DNA from: Acidimicrobiales bacterium
GTDB lineage: Bacteria > Actinomycetota > Acidimicrobiia > Acidimicrobiales > Iamiaceae
Direction: 5' to 3'
NCBI GenBank assembly: GCA_035630295.1
Contig: DASQKY010000023.1
Coordinates: 29,433-93,432, forward strand
DNA length: 64,000 nt
Positions 28,955-39,795 of this stretch are shown here, one piece after another (positions within the stretch are counted from its first letter, which is position 1; every line of letters starts with the position of its first letter). Position numbers and translations under genes: made by a program. The notes under the pieces are model-generated. The model ran no database searches and was not told the DNA's origin. It saw nothing but the letters and a program-made list of their open reading frames with translations.

Positions 28955-30604
28955 TCAGGCCAGGACCAGGCGGCGCCGCTGGGCGGGGTCGGTGACCGGG
29001 TGGTCGCGGCGGCTGTGGGCGCCCCTGCTCTCGGTCCGGGCCGTGGCCGCCAGGACCACGGCCCGGGCCACCTCGGCCAGGTTGGCCAGCTCGTGGGCCT
29101 CGGTGGGCACCGCCTGGCCGGCGGCGGCGGACCGGGCGGCCAGGGCGGCGGCGCTGACGGCGGCGGCATCGGCCACGGCGCCGGCAGCGGCGAGGGTGGT
29201 GGCGTCTCGCACCACCCCGGCCCCGGCGCTCATGGCCCGCTGGAGGCCGTCACGCCCCTCGCGCCCCTCGCCCCCCGGGACGGCGGGGGGCGGAGCGGTG
29301 ACCCCCGGGCCCACCGGCCCGGGACGGGCCAGGAGCCGTCCACCGACGGTGCCCGGACCCAGCGGGCCGCCCTCGGCGTCGCCGCCCAGGACCGCCCGCA
29401 TGGCCCCCGTGGCCTCCGGCCCCACCCGGCCCCGCTCGATGGCCTCCACCGCCCGGGGCCCGAAGACCATCCCCTCCAGCAGCGAGTTGGAGGCCAGCCG
29501 GTTGGCCCCGTGGACCCCGGTGCACGAGGCCTCGCCGGCCGCCCACAGGCCGGGCAGCGAGCTGGACCCGTCCAGGTCGGTGACGATGCCTCCGCACGTG
29601 TAGTGGGCCGCGGGGGCCACGGGCAGCAGGTCGCGGGTGGGGTCGAGGCCGATGGGGCGGAGAGCTGCGGCGATGGTCGGGAAGCGGGCCGCGAAGTCCT
29701 CCAGGTGCCGGGCGTCGAGGAACACGTGGTCGATGCCCTGGGCCGCCATGACCTCCACCTCGGCCCGGGAGACCACGTCGCGGGGCTGGAGCTCGTCGAC
29801 GAAGCGCTGGCCCCGGCCGTCGCGCAGCAGGGCGCCGTGGCCCCGCAGGGCCTCGGACAGGAGGGGTCGGGGCATGGCCTCGTGGTGCAGCGCCGTGGGG
29901 TGGAACTGGACGAACTCGACGTCGGCGACGGCCACCCCCGCCCGCAGGGCCATGGCGATGCCGTCACCGGTGGCCTCCAGGGGGTTGGTGGTCACGGCGT
30001 AGAGCTGGCCGGCCCCGCCGGTGGTGACCAGCACGTGGTCGGCCCGCACCACCACCGGCGCCCCGTCGGGCCCCACCGCGGCGACGCCCCGGCACCGGCC
30101 CCCCTCGACCAGCAGGTCGACGGCGAAGTGGTGCTCGTAGAGGGCGGCCGCGCCGCGCTGCACGGCGGCCACGAGGGCCCGCTCGACCTCGGCGCCCGTG
30201 GCCGCCCCCCCGGCGTGGACGATGCGGGCCTGGCTGTGGCCGCCCTCCCGGGCCAGCTGGAGAGAGCCGTCGGGATCGCGGTCGAAGGCCGCGCCCAGGG
30301 CGATGAGCTCGTGCACCCGGGCCGGTCCCTCGTCGACCAGCACCCGCACCGCCTCGGTGTCGCACAGGCCCGCCCCGCAGGCCAGGGTGTCGGCCAGGTG
30401 CAGGTCGGTGGAGTCGGGGTCGTCGTGGAGCACGGCGGCCACCCCGCCCTGGGCCCACCGGGTGGTGGCCTGGGGGAGCTCGCCCTTGGTCAGGACCCCG
30501 ACCCGCAGGCCGTGCCGGTCGGCGGCCCGCACCGCGGCCGACAGCCCAGCCACGCCACTGCCCAGCACCAACAGGTCGAGCTGGTCGACATCTCCCGGGG
30601 CCAT
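28955..30604 (-). CDS. nadB: L-aspartate oxidase
   Basis: FAD enzyme that oxidises aspartate to iminoaspartate, the first step of de novo NAD synthesis. The 549-residue protein has LLVLGSGVAGLSAAVRAA at the N-terminus, RWAQGGVAAVLHDDPDS, the active-site region EGGHSQARIVHAGGAATG, PLLSEALRGHGALL and GLWAAGEASCTGVHGANRLASNSLLEGMVFG. A Gly/Pro-rich insertion of about 35 residues interrupts the C-terminal helical domain. nadA and nadC are not next to it. A TATCGT box lies 9 nt before the ATG. Confidence 0.96.
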   Translation of the reverse strand: MAPGDVDQLDLLVLGSGVAGLSAAVRAADRHGLRVGVLTKGELPQATTRWAQGGVAAVLHDDPDSTDLHLADTLACGAGLCDTEAVRVLVDEGPARVHELIALGAAFDRDPDGSLQLAREGGHSQARIVHAGGAATGAEVERALVAAVQRGAAALYEHHFAVDLLVEGGRCRGVAAVGPDGAPVVVRADHVLVTTGGAGQLYAVTTNPLEATGDGIAMALRAGVAVADVEFVQFHPTALHHEAMPRPLLSEALRGHGALLRDGRGQRFVDELQPRDVVSRAEVEVMAAQGIDHVFLDARHLEDFAARFPTIAAALRPIGLDPTRDLLPVAPAAHYTCGGIVTDLDGSSSLPGLWAAGEASCTGVHGANRLASNSLLEGMVFGPRAVEAIERGRVGPEATGAMRAVLGGDAEGGPLGPGTVGGRLLARPGPVGPGVTAPPPAVPGGEGREGRDGLQRAMSAGAGVVRDATTLAAAGAVADAAAVSAAALAARSAAAGQAVPTEAHELANLAEVARAVVLAATARTESRGAHSRRDHPVTDPAQRRRLVLA

Positions 30605-30613
30605 CGCCGCCCG

Positions 30614-30619
30614 ACGATA
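30614..30619 (-). promoter_or_regulatory. -10 box (TATCGT) of nadB
   Basis: TATCGT on the minus strand ends 9 nt before the nadB ATG, so the transcript would have a leader of about two nt. No ribosome-binding site is present. Confidence 0.45.
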
Positions 30620-30791
30620 CGACCCCGGGCCGCGGACGCCCCGCAGGCGATGACGGCGAGGCCCCCAGCCGACCCATCGGAGGAGGCGTGGGCCGGGCGC
30701 CCGTGGGGCATCCTGCCGGTCGCGCTTCCCCTGCGTCCCACCCCCGATCGCCCGAGGAAGCCGTGCCGGACACCGTCGGGTCCCGCCGTTG

Positions 30792-31043
30792 ATGGCCGGA
30801 CGCCCCCGCCACCCCCACCCGGCCGTCGAGCGCGCCGTGCGCCGGGCCGAGCAGCAGCTCTGGCGCGTCATCCCCTCCCGGGGCCACGCCTGGGCCCGGC
30901 TGCTGTGTCCCGCTCGCGACCGGTCGGGCTGCGCGCTGTCGGTCTGGTCCACGCCGGCCCGCCCCGAGGCCCACGCGGGGGACATCCTCCGTCGCGTGGG
31001 AGACTGCCCCCACCGGAGCCCCGAAGGAGGGCCGCCACCGTGA
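30792..31043 (+). CDS. Small HicA-like protein
   Basis: An 83-residue protein resembling small HicA-like (dsRBD-fold) proteins of actinobacteria. Seen are HPAVERAVRRAEQQLWRVIP, then SRGHAWARLLCP with a possible catalytic His, and RSGCALSVWSTPARPEAHAG near the end with Cys residues. A TTG at 30789 directly before the ATG is an alternative start. The stop overlaps the GTG of the next gene by 4 nt, the two-gene layout of toxin-antitoxin modules. The function is inferred from pattern memory, not from a search. Confidence 0.55.
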   Translation: MAGRPRHPHPAVERAVRRAEQQLWRVIPSRGHAWARLLCPARDRSGCALSVWSTPARPEAHAGDILRRVGDCPHRSPEGGPPP

Positions 31044-31297
31044 CCATCTTCGACTTCACGCTCACCGTGGAGGGCTTGGACGTCCTGGACGACGACGTCA
31101 TCGACGCCCTCTTCGCCGCCGGGTGCGGGGACGCCACCATCGGGCAGGCCGACGGCGTCCCGCGGGCCACGTTCCACCGTGAGGCCCCCGGGTTCTCCGA
31201 GGCCGTCAGCTCGGCCATCCGCCAGGTCGAGGCCGTCGCCCCCGGCGCCCGGGTGGTGGCCGTGACCCGGGCCCCTGAGTCCGCGGCATCAGCCTGA
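31040..31297 (+). CDS. Small partner protein of the HicA-like pair
   Basis: An 85-residue acidic protein with a beta-alpha pattern: FDFTLTVEGLDVLDDDVIDA, then LFAAGCGDATIGQADGVPRA, FHREAPGFSEAVSSAIRQVE and a last strand GARVVAVT. I recall the same short family next to HicA-like genes in other actinobacteria, where it would act as the antitoxin or partner. It lacks an obvious DNA-binding helix-turn-helix. AAGGAGG lies 8 nt upstream of the GTG at 31040, and the start overlaps the previous stop by 4 nt. Confidence 0.6.
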   Translation: MTIFDFTLTVEGLDVLDDDVIDALFAAGCGDATIGQADGVPRATFHREAPGFSEAVSSAIRQVEAVAPGARVVAVTRAPESAASA

Positions 31298-31316
31298 TCG
31301 ACGGCCGGCCGGTCGC

Positions 31317-31742
31317 TCAGCGGGCGGCCGGGACCTCGACGTAGCGGCGGGGGGCCGGGGAGTCGAGGGCGGCCAGGGTGCGGGCCGTGTCCTCGTCCAC
31401 CAGGCGGTTGTCGGTGTCGACGTGGACGATGCGGGGGGCGTAGCCGGCCAGCTCGGCCTCGTCGTAGTCGGCGTAGCTGATGATGATGACCTTGTCGCCC
31501 GGCGAGACCAGGCGAGCGGCGGCGCCGTTCAGGCAGACGTCGCCCGAGCCCCGCACCCCCTCGATGACGTAGGTCTCCAGCCGGGCGCCGTTGTCGATGT
31601 CGACCACGGCCACCTGCTCGTACTCGGCCAGGTCGGCGGCATCCATGAGGTCGCGGTCGACGGTGATGGACCCCACGTAGTGCAGGTCGGCGTCGGTGAC
31701 CGTGGCCCGGTGGACCTTGGACTTCATCATGCGGCGGCGCAC
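31317..31742 (-). CDS. panD: Aspartate 1-decarboxylase precursor
   Basis: Pyruvoyl enzyme that makes beta-alanine from aspartate for pantothenate. The GTG at 31740-31742 has GAGGAG 7 nt upstream, and the resulting N-terminus ([19 protein letters not shown]) puts the self-cleavage site in HYVGSITVD at Gly24-Ser25, the usual position, which supports this start over the internal ATG codons. Catalytic-fold motifs are [35 protein letters not shown]. At 141 residues the length is normal. panC lies 146 nt upstream. Confidence 0.95.
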   Translation of the reverse strand: MRRRMMKSKVHRATVTDADLHYVGSITVDRDLMDAADLAEYEQVAVVDIDNGARLETYVIEGVRGSGDVCLNGAAARLVSPGDKVIIISYADYDEAELAGYAPRIVHVDTDNRLVDEDTARTLAALDSPAPRRYVEVPAAR

Positions 31743-31888
31743 GGGGCGGCTCCTCTGCTGGTGGGCGCCGCCGTGGCGGTCACCCCCGGGGTGGAACAGG
31801 TTCATCCTGCCCGCTGAGGAGGGCCACCGACAACCCGGGGGCGACCCAGCCGGCCCCGCCGAGAGGCCCGGGCCCGGGCCTCCGACGC

Positions 31889-32740
31889 TCAGGCCGGGAC
31901 GGTGACGCCGAGGTTGTCGAGCAGGCGGGGCCGGCCCACCCGGGCCGCCAACAGGAGCCGCACCTCGCCGGCCAGGGGATCGATCGGGGCCAGCGTGTCG
32001 GCCGCCACCGCGGCCACGTAGTCCAGGTCGGCCAGGGGCTCGGTCCCCACCACCTCGGCCATGCGGGCCTCGACCGCCCCGGCCCGCCGCTCCCCCGCCG
32101 CCACCAGGGCCGCCCCCTCCCGCAGGGCCCGGTGCAGCACCGGCGCCGCGGCCCGCTCCTCGGGGCCGAGGTAGACGTTGCGGCTGGAGCGGGCCAGGCC
32201 GTCGGCCTCGCGCACCGTGGGGCAGGCCACCACCTCCACCGGCAGGGACAGGTCGGCCACCAGGCGCCGCACCACGCACACCTGCTGCCAGTCCTTGGCC
32301 CCGAAGTGGACCCGGCACGGCCCCACGACGGCCAGGAGCTTGGTGACCACGGTGGCCACCCCGGCGAAGTGGGTGGGGCGGGTGGCCCCCTCGAAGCGCT
32401 CGGTGATGCCCTCCACCGCCACCGTGGTCAGCACCGGCTCGGGGTACATCTCGGCCACGGGGGGGGCGAAGAACAGGTCGACGCCGGCCTCCCGGCACAG
32501 GGCGGTGTCGCGGGCCAGGTCCCGCGGGTAGGCGTCGAGGTCCTCGCCCACCCCGAACTGCAGGGGGTTGACGAACACGCTGGCCACCACCAGGTCGCAG
32601 TCCCGGCGGGCCGCGGCCATGAGCGAGGCGTGGCCCTCGTGCAGGTAGCCCATGGTGGGCACGAAGCCCACCGTGGCCCCGGCGGCCCGCGCCGCCTCGG
32701 TGCGGGCCCGCACCTCGGCCACGGTGGTGAGGGTGTCCAT
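31889..32740 (-). CDS. panC: Pantothenate synthetase
   Basis: Joins pantoate and beta-alanine with ATP to make pantothenate. The 283-residue protein has the nucleotidyltransferase motifs [18 protein letters not shown] (HIGH-like EGH), [34 protein letters not shown] and [19 protein letters not shown] (KMSKS-like SSRN). The ATG overlaps the stop of the DUF2520 gene by one nt. With panD downstream it supplies coenzyme A synthesis. Confidence 0.96.
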   Translation of the reverse strand: MDTLTTVAEVRARTEAARAAGATVGFVPTMGYLHEGHASLMAAARRDCDLVVASVFVNPLQFGVGEDLDAYPRDLARDTALCREAGVDLFFAPPVAEMYPEPVLTTVAVEGITERFEGATRPTHFAGVATVVTKLLAVVGPCRVHFGAKDWQQVCVVRRLVADLSLPVEVVACPTVREADGLARSSRNVYLGPEERAAAPVLHRALREGAALVAAGERRAGAVEARMAEVVGTEPLADLDYVAAVAADTLAPIDPLAGEVRLLLAARVGRPRLLDNLGVTVPA

Positions 32741-33462
32741 CAGCGGGTCCCGGCCCCCAGGCGGCGGGCGGCGGCGGCCAGCGCGTCGTAGGCCGGTCGC
32801 TCGGCCGGGTCGAGGGCGGCCCGGTGGCGGTCCAGGGTGGCCTCGTCGCCCCGGGCCGCGGGGCCGGTGAGGGCGGCGGCGGGGCCGAGGGCGGCCACGT
32901 TGTCGAGGGTGTCGCGGGCCAGGTCCAGGTAGGCGGCCAACGGGACGCCGACCGGGCCGGCCACCCTCTCCACCTGCCCCAACAGAGCCACCAGGTGGTT
33001 GGAGGCGATGCAGGCGGCGGCGTGGTAGCCGGCCCGGTGCTCGTCGTCCACGGCCACCGCCGTCCCCCCCAGGTCGGCCACCACCCGCCCGGCCACCGGG
33101 TCTCCGGCCACCGCCCACCACACCCCGGCGGCCAACCGGGCCGCCCCCCGTTCGGGGTCGGGCAGGGTGGCCAGGGGGTGCAGGGCGGCCCGCCGGGGGT
33201 GGGGGGCCAGCACGTCGGGGCCGAGCGAGCCGGCCAGGTGGGCCACCACGCACCGCTCGTCGGGGGCCACGGCGGCGGCCACCGCGGCGATGGACGTGTC
33301 GGGGGTCGCCACCACCAGCAGGTCGGTCCCGGAGGCGGCGCCGGCCAGGTCGTCGCCCCGGCCCCGCGGCGCCAGGACCTCCCACCCGGCCCGGCCCAGG
33401 GCGCCGGCCAGCGACCCCCCGGCCCGCCCGGGCCCGATCACCCGGAGCCGGCGGCCGTCCAT
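32740..33462 (-). CDS. Rossmann-fold DUF2520 protein
   Basis: A 240-residue protein with an N-terminal NAD(P)-binding fold ([22 protein letters not shown]), [33 protein letters not shown] and [20 protein letters not shown], then a helical DUF2520 half ([20 protein letters not shown]). It matches the protein found directly ahead of panC in many actinobacteria; a ketopantoate-reductase-like role has been suspected from that context. A TACCAT box lies 7 nt before the ATG. It ends one nt into panC. Confidence 0.9.
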   Translation of the reverse strand: MDGRRLRVIGPGRAGGSLAGALGRAGWEVLAPRGRGDDLAGAASGTDLLVVATPDTSIAAVAAAVAPDERCVVAHLAGSLGPDVLAPHPRRAALHPLATLPDPERGAARLAAGVWWAVAGDPVAGRVVADLGGTAVAVDDEHRAGYHAAACIASNHLVALLGQVERVAGPVGVPLAAYLDLARDTLDNVAALGPAAALTGPAARGDEATLDRHRAALDPAERPAYDALAAAARRLGAGTR

Positions 33463-33469
33463 GGCGGCG

Positions 33470-33475
33470 ATGGTA
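33470..33475 (-). promoter_or_regulatory. Leaderless -10 box (TACCAT)
   Basis: TACCAT on the minus strand, 7 nt before the ATG of the DUF2520-panC pair. It suggests that this pair has its own promoter, separate from the folate genes upstream. Confidence 0.5.
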
Positions 33476-33614
33476 CGCAGCCGGGAGCGACCGCCCCCAC
33501 CCCGTCGCCCCGGTGCCCCGCGATGCCGGCGGAGGAAAGGCCGGCCCGGTGAGGCCGCCAGGCGCCACCTCTCTCCGCGTCGACCGCCGGAACCGGCCTC
33601 GTCGATTCCCCGGG

Positions 33615-34700
33615 TCAAAGGGTGAAGCGGGCCACCAGGTCGTCGAAGGTGGCGGTGGTGACGGTGGGCCCGGCGTCGAGGACCACCAGGCCCAGGCCGG
33701 TGGCGCCCGCGTCCAGGGGACCGGCCAGGGTGGCGGAGGCCTCGTGGACGCCCCCGACGAAGGCCTCCACCCCGGTGGCCGTCACCCGCACGCCGAGGGG
33801 AGCGGCCTCGCGACCGGCGGCCGCCCCCGGCACCCGGGCCAGGACCTCGCGGACCGGCCCCACCACCCGGAGGAGGGCGACGTCGCCCGTGGGCTCGCGC
33901 ACCCAGGCCACGTAGGCGTCGACCCCCACGACCCGCACGGCCAGGCCCACGCTGGCCCCGATGGCCGGGGCCACCACCTCGGCCTCCAGCTCCCCGGGGG
34001 TGGCCAGCCAGGCCAGGGCGCTCCCGCCGTCCACCGTGGCCTGGGCCCGGTCGCCGCCCACCGTCCAGGTCCCCCGGCCCACGACCCAGCCCACCCCGCC
34101 GGCCGGGGGCAGGGCGTCGGCCTGGCCGGCGAAGTCGAGGGCCACGTCGAGGCGGGACCCGGCCAGCGCCAGGCCGGGCACGCCGGGGGCCGCCCCCGTC
34201 GGGTCGGCCCCCCGATCGGCGGCGGAGGCCGGGGGTGGGAGCGGGTCGGTGGCCGGCTCGTCGTCGCCTCCGCCGGCCGCCAGCACCCCGACCACCACCG
34301 CGGCGACGGTCAGGAGGGCCAGGACCACCACCACGCCGGCGCCCCGCCGGGCTCGCCTTCCGGGGGGGCCGGACGTCGCCCGGTCGATCGGGGCCTGGTC
34401 GATCGGGGCCCGACCCGGGGCCGGGCCGGAGCCGTGGGCCGTCGGCCCGTCCGGCCAGGGGGCGCCCCCGGTGGCCCCGTGGGCCGGGACCCGCAGGGAG
34501 CGGCCGTCGGCGGCCACGGCCACGCCCAGGGCGGCCAGGTCCTCGACCAGCACGGCCCGGTCGACGGTGACGTCGAGGCGGGTCAGCACGCCGTGCAGTG
34601 CATCGAGGTCCAGCCCGGGCCGCCGGGCCAGGGCCAGCGCCACCGCCCGGCGGCGGGCGTCGGTCGGGGGCTGGCGCCGGGGCGCCGCCGGCCCGCTCAT
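33615..34700 (-). CDS. Membrane-anchored protein with possible concanavalin-like domain
   Basis: A 361-residue protein that I cannot assign firmly. Residues 1-65 form a small helical domain with DARRRAVALALARRPGLDLD. One membrane helix lies near 125-147 (AGVVVVLALLTVAAVVVGVL). The outer part ends in alternating beta-strand pattern (RLDVALDFAGQADALP, YVAWVREPTGDVALLRVV, TVTTATFDDLVARFTL) like LamG/DUF1080-type jelly rolls. The ATG overlaps the folK stop by 4 nt. It occupies the place where mycobacteria encode a conserved membrane protein (Rv3604c-like). Confidence 0.6.
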   Translation of the reverse strand: MSGPAAPRRQPPTDARRRAVALALARRPGLDLDALHGVLTRLDVTVDRAVLVEDLAALGVAVAADGRSLRVPAHGATGGAPWPDGPTAHGSGPAPGRAPIDQAPIDRATSGPPGRRARRGAGVVVVLALLTVAAVVVGVLAAGGGDDEPATDPLPPPASAADRGADPTGAAPGVPGLALAGSRLDVALDFAGQADALPPAGGVGWVVGRGTWTVGGDRAQATVDGGSALAWLATPGELEAEVVAPAIGASVGLAVRVVGVDAYVAWVREPTGDVALLRVVGPVREVLARVPGAAAGREAAPLGVRVTATGVEAFVGGVHEASATLAGPLDAGATGLGLVVLDAGPTVTTATFDDLVARFTL

Positions 34701-35290
34701 CCTCGCCCGCCCCGCTCGGTGCCGGGGTCGGCTCCGGCATCAGGGCCGGCGCCCGCACCGGCGTCGGCGGGACCGGCACCCTCGGCACCAGGACCAGCAC
34801 CCCCGGCACCGACAAGGGGGCCAGGGTCCAAGGAACCGAGGCGGCGCACGCCGGCCGTGTCGCCCGACCAGCCGGCGGCCACGTCGGGGGCGACCTCGGC
34901 CAGGGGCACCATCACGAAGGCCCGCTCCCGCATGCGGGGGTGGGGCACCACCAGGTCGGGTTCGGCCACCTCCTCCCCCTCGACCCACAGCACGTCGACG
35001 TCCAGGGTGCGGGGCCCCCACCGCACGGTGCGCTCCCGGCCCGCCGACGCCTCCAGGGCCTGGGCCCGGGCCAGGAGGTCCCGGGCCGGGCGGTCGGTGC
35101 GCAGCAGGGCGACGACGTTGAGGTACGCCCCCTGCTCGGGGCCCCCGACCGGGGCCGTCTCGTACACGGCCGACACCGCGGCCAGCTCGGGGCCCAGGCC
35201 CGCCACCGCCCCCCGCAGGTGAGCGGCCCGATCGCCGAGGTTGGACCCCAGGCCCAGCAGGGCCCGGCGGGCGGGGTGGGTGTCGCTCAC
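34697..35290 (-). CDS. folK: 2-amino-4-hydroxy-6-hydroxymethyldihydropteridine pyrophosphokinase
   Basis: Transfers pyrophosphate from ATP to the pterin alcohol in folate synthesis. Of 197 residues, about the first 150 are the enzyme: LLGLGSNLGDRAAHL, SAVYETAPVGGPEQGAYLNVV, WGPRTLDVDVLWVEG (metal-binding Asp pair) and VPHPRMRERAFVMVPLAEV. The last 47 residues are a low-complexity Gly/Ala/Pro/Asp tail not found in the family. The GTG start overlaps the folB stop by 4 nt. Confidence 0.95.
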   Translation of the reverse strand: MSDTHPARRALLGLGSNLGDRAAHLRGAVAGLGPELAAVSAVYETAPVGGPEQGAYLNVVALLRTDRPARDLLARAQALEASAGRERTVRWGPRTLDVDVLWVEGEEVAEPDLVVPHPRMRERAFVMVPLAEVAPDVAAGWSGDTAGVRRLGSLDPGPLVGAGGAGPGAEGAGPADAGAGAGPDAGADPGTERGGRG

Positions 35291-35661
35291 CCGGCCCGGC
35301 GCCGGGTGATCCGCACGCCGGAGCTGTCGAGCAGCTGGGCCACCGGCGGCCGCAGCTTGCGCACGGTGACGGTCACGGCGTCGACCCGGTCGTCGGAGAG
35401 GATCAGCTCGGCGATGCGGGCGGCCAGGCGTTCCAGCAGGTGGAACCGCTCGGTGGTGATGACCCGCTCGACCAGGTCGCACACCGCGCCGTAGTCGACG
35501 GTGTCGTCCAAGGCGTCGGACTCGCCGGCCGCGGCCTGGTCGGTCTCGATCTCGACGTCGACCTCGAGGGGCTGGGGCCGGTCCTGCTCCTCGGGCAGGG
35601 CCCCGCACACCCCCAGGGCGGTGAGGCCCCGGAGCAGGATCAGGTCGGGACCGTCGGCCAT
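35287..35661 (-). CDS. folB: Dihydroneopterin aldolase
   Basis: Cleaves dihydroneopterin to the pterin alcohol used by FolK. The 124-residue protein has LRGLTALGVCGALPEEQDRP, DALDDTVDYGAVCDLVERVI and FHLLERLAARIAELIL with the active-site Glu, and ends with VTVRKLRPPV with the active-site Lys. Length is normal. It is coupled on both sides: one nt overlap with the phosphatase-fold gene upstream, 4 nt with folK downstream. Confidence 0.95.
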   Translation of the reverse strand: MADGPDLILLRGLTALGVCGALPEEQDRPQPLEVDVEIETDQAAAGESDALDDTVDYGAVCDLVERVITTERFHLLERLAARIAELILSDDRVDAVTVTVRKLRPPVAQLLDSSGVRITRRRAG

Positions 35662-36182
35662 CAGTCGCGGCCCCGGATCCCGGGCAGCGAGGGGGCCAGG
35701 GCGATCAGCTCGCGCCCCACGGGACCGATCTGGCGGGTGAGCATGCGCTCCACCAGCATCGTGGCCCGGGGGGACTCGGGGACCAGGCCGGACCAGATGA
35801 CGTAGGCGGCCACCAGGCCGGCGATGCGGTCACCGAGCTCCTCGCCGTGCACCAGGAGCTTCTCGCCCGAGGCCATCAGGCCTTCCAGCTCGGGGAACAG
35901 GCTGCCGAGGTAGGGGCCGGCGTCCTCGTGGGCCCGGAACGGCCGGTGGAGCCAGGCCACCTCGAGCTCGGTGTAGTTGTGCAGGTTGTGGTTGGCCGGG
36001 ATGAGGGAGATGACCTTGGTGAAGCCCTGCTCCCGGACCCAGATGATCTCCTCCTGGCGGCGGACCCGGCGGTGGTTGGCGCCGTAGCCACCGGGCCGCT
36101 CGCAGACCGCGAAGCGGTCGGTGATGACCCAGGAGAAGTTCCGGGGCCGGATGCCCTGCGCCCACTTGCCCTTCATCCCCAT
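35661..36182 (-). CDS. Inactive dual-specificity-phosphatase-like protein in the folate operon
   Basis: A 173-residue soluble protein with the outline of a cysteine phosphatase: VITDRFAVCERPGGYG, a strand FTKVISLIPANHNLHNYTEL, LHRPFRAHEDAGPYL and then LLVHGEELGDRIAGLVAAYV at 109-128. This last block matches the phosphatase P-loop VHCxxGxxR, but the catalytic Cys is Gly (residue 113), while the Arg is kept. It is therefore probably a pseudophosphatase that binds a phosphorylated ligand or partner. GAGAGGA lies 8 nt before the first ATG. The stop overlaps folB by one nt. Confidence 0.65.
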   Translation of the reverse strand: MGMKGKWAQGIRPRNFSWVITDRFAVCERPGGYGANHRRVRRQEEIIWVREQGFTKVISLIPANHNLHNYTELEVAWLHRPFRAHEDAGPYLGSLFPELEGLMASGEKLLVHGEELGDRIAGLVAAYVIWSGLVPESPRATMLVERMLTRQIGPVGRELIALAPSLPGIRGRD

Positions 36183-36411
36183 CGGGGGTGTCCTCTCGTT
36201 CGCGTCCGTGCGTCGGGACGCCCTCGCGGGGCGTCCGCGGGCCGCTCCCGATCATGCCCGATGGGCGGTCGCGTCGGGGAGAGCGGCGCCGGCTGACAGT
36301 CGGTGCCGCGGGATCGGCGCGAGGGGCCGGGACCACGCGGGGCCGATCGGCGCTGGGCCAGGGGGCCGGACGAGCCCGACGGCGAACGGGAGCGAACCGG
36401 ATCGGGGCTGG

Positions 36412-37257
36412 TCAGGGGGCCGGTAGGCGGAGGGCGGCCACCGTGGCCGCCACGTCGTGGACCCGGACCATGCCCGCTCCGGCCGCCGCGCTCCACACCG
36501 CGGTGGCCAGCGACCCCTCGATCCGGTCGTCGGGGGGCACCACCACGGCGGCGGCGCCGCCAGGTTCGCGGCGAGGGATGTGCGGTCCCGTGCTCTCCGT
36601 CCCGGAGGTGGCGTCTGCCTGGGCCAGCAGCTGGCCCAGGAAGCGCTTGCGGCTGGTGCCCACCACCACCGGCCAGCCGGTGGCCACCAGCTCGTCCAGC
36701 CGGGCCAGCAGGGCCAGGTTGTGGGCCGTGGTCTTGCCGAAGCCGATGCCGGGGTCGATCCACACCTCGCCCACCCCGGCGGCCCGGGCCGCCTCGGCCC
36801 GCTCCACCAGGAAAGCCCCCACCTCGTCGACCACGTCGCGGTAGCGGGGGTCGCGCTGCATGGTGGCCGGGTCGCCCCGCATGTGCATGGCCACCCACCC
36901 CACCCCGGCCGCCGCCGCCACCGGGTGGAGGGTGGCCGACACGTCGTTGACCAGGGTGGCCCCGGCGTCCACGGCGGCCTCGGCCACCGCCGCGGTGCGG
37001 GTGTCGACCGAGACCCGGACGTGGGGGGCCAGGGCCTCCACCACGGGGACGACCCGGGCCCGTTCCTCGTCGTCGGGGACGGGGGCGGCGCCGGGCCGGG
37101 TCGACTCGCCGCCCACGTCGACCACGTCGGCCCCCTCGGTCACCAGCTGCAGCCCGTGGGCCACGGCCGCCTCGTGGTCGAGGTAGCGGCCCCCGTCGGA
37201 GAACGAGTCGGGGGTCACGTTGACCACGCCCATCACCAGCGGCCGGACCGTGCCCAC
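36412..37257 (-). CDS. folP: Dihydropteroate synthase
   Basis: Condenses the pterin pyrophosphate with p-aminobenzoate, the sulfonamide target. The 281-residue protein has VMGVVNVTPDSFSDGGRYLD, DVVDVGGESTRPGAAPVPDD, VSVDTRTAAVAEAAVDAGA, LVNDVSATLHPVAA, WIDPGIGFGKTTAHNLALL and a final GMVRVHDVAATVAALRL. The GTG at 37255-37257 is 6 nt after a TAGGGT box. It is the first gene of the folP-folB-folK cluster, with a 229-nt gap to the next gene. Confidence 0.96.
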   Translation of the reverse strand: MGTVRPLVMGVVNVTPDSFSDGGRYLDHEAAVAHGLQLVTEGADVVDVGGESTRPGAAPVPDDEERARVVPVVEALAPHVRVSVDTRTAAVAEAAVDAGATLVNDVSATLHPVAAAAGVGWVAMHMRGDPATMQRDPRYRDVVDEVGAFLVERAEAARAAGVGEVWIDPGIGFGKTTAHNLALLARLDELVATGWPVVVGTSRKRFLGQLLAQADATSGTESTGPHIPRREPGGAAAVVVPPDDRIEGSLATAVWSAAAGAGMVRVHDVAATVAALRLPAP

Positions 37258-37263
37258 CCCCCG

Positions 37264-37269
37264 ACCCTA
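37264..37269 (-). promoter_or_regulatory. Leaderless -10 box (TAGGGT) of folP
   Basis: TAGGGT on the minus strand, 6 nt before the folP GTG. The divergent oxidoreductase gene has its own box at 37468. Confidence 0.5.
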
Positions 37270-37339
37270 CGGCCGCCGCCCCGCCGCCCATCGCCGACCC
37301 GCCCCACCGCCGCCCCCGCCCAACCGCCCGCCCACGCAC

Positions 37340-37389
37340 CGTTCTGAGGCGCCACAGCACACGGACAGGCGCGCTGGCGCCTCAGAACG
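37340..37389. repeat. 50-nt palindromic repeat, copy 1
   Basis: Perfect 15-nt inverted arms, CGTTCTGAGGCGCCA (37340-37354) and TGGCGCCTCAGAACG (37375-37389), around a 20-nt loop containing CAGCACACGG. A second copy starts 71 nt further right. It lies between the divergent folP and oxidoreductase promoters. Confidence 0.9.
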
Positions 37390-37410
37390 GCACCGCGCCG
37401 GTGGGCCCTC

Positions 37411-37460
37411 GCTTCTGAGGCGCCAGAGCACACGGGGACGTGCGGTGCCGCCTCAGAACG
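37411..37460. repeat. 50-nt palindromic repeat, copy 2
   Basis: Near-copy of 37340-37389: left arm GCTTCTGAGGCGCCA, loop with GAGCACACGG, right arm TGCCGCCTCAGAACG, arms pairing with two mismatches. It ends 8 nt before the oxidoreductase -10 box, so it could influence that promoter or simply be a REP-like repeat. Confidence 0.85.
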
Positions 37461-37467
37461 GGGCCGG

Positions 37468-37473
37468 TAGGTT
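37468..37473 (+). promoter_or_regulatory. Leaderless -10 box (TAGGTT) of the oxidoreductase gene
   Basis: TAGGTT ends 6 nt before the GTG at 37480. No ribosome-binding site lies between. Confidence 0.5.
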
Positions 37474-37479
37474 CGAGTC

Positions 37480-39775
<2,296 letters not shown>

Positions 39776-39795
<20 letters not shown>

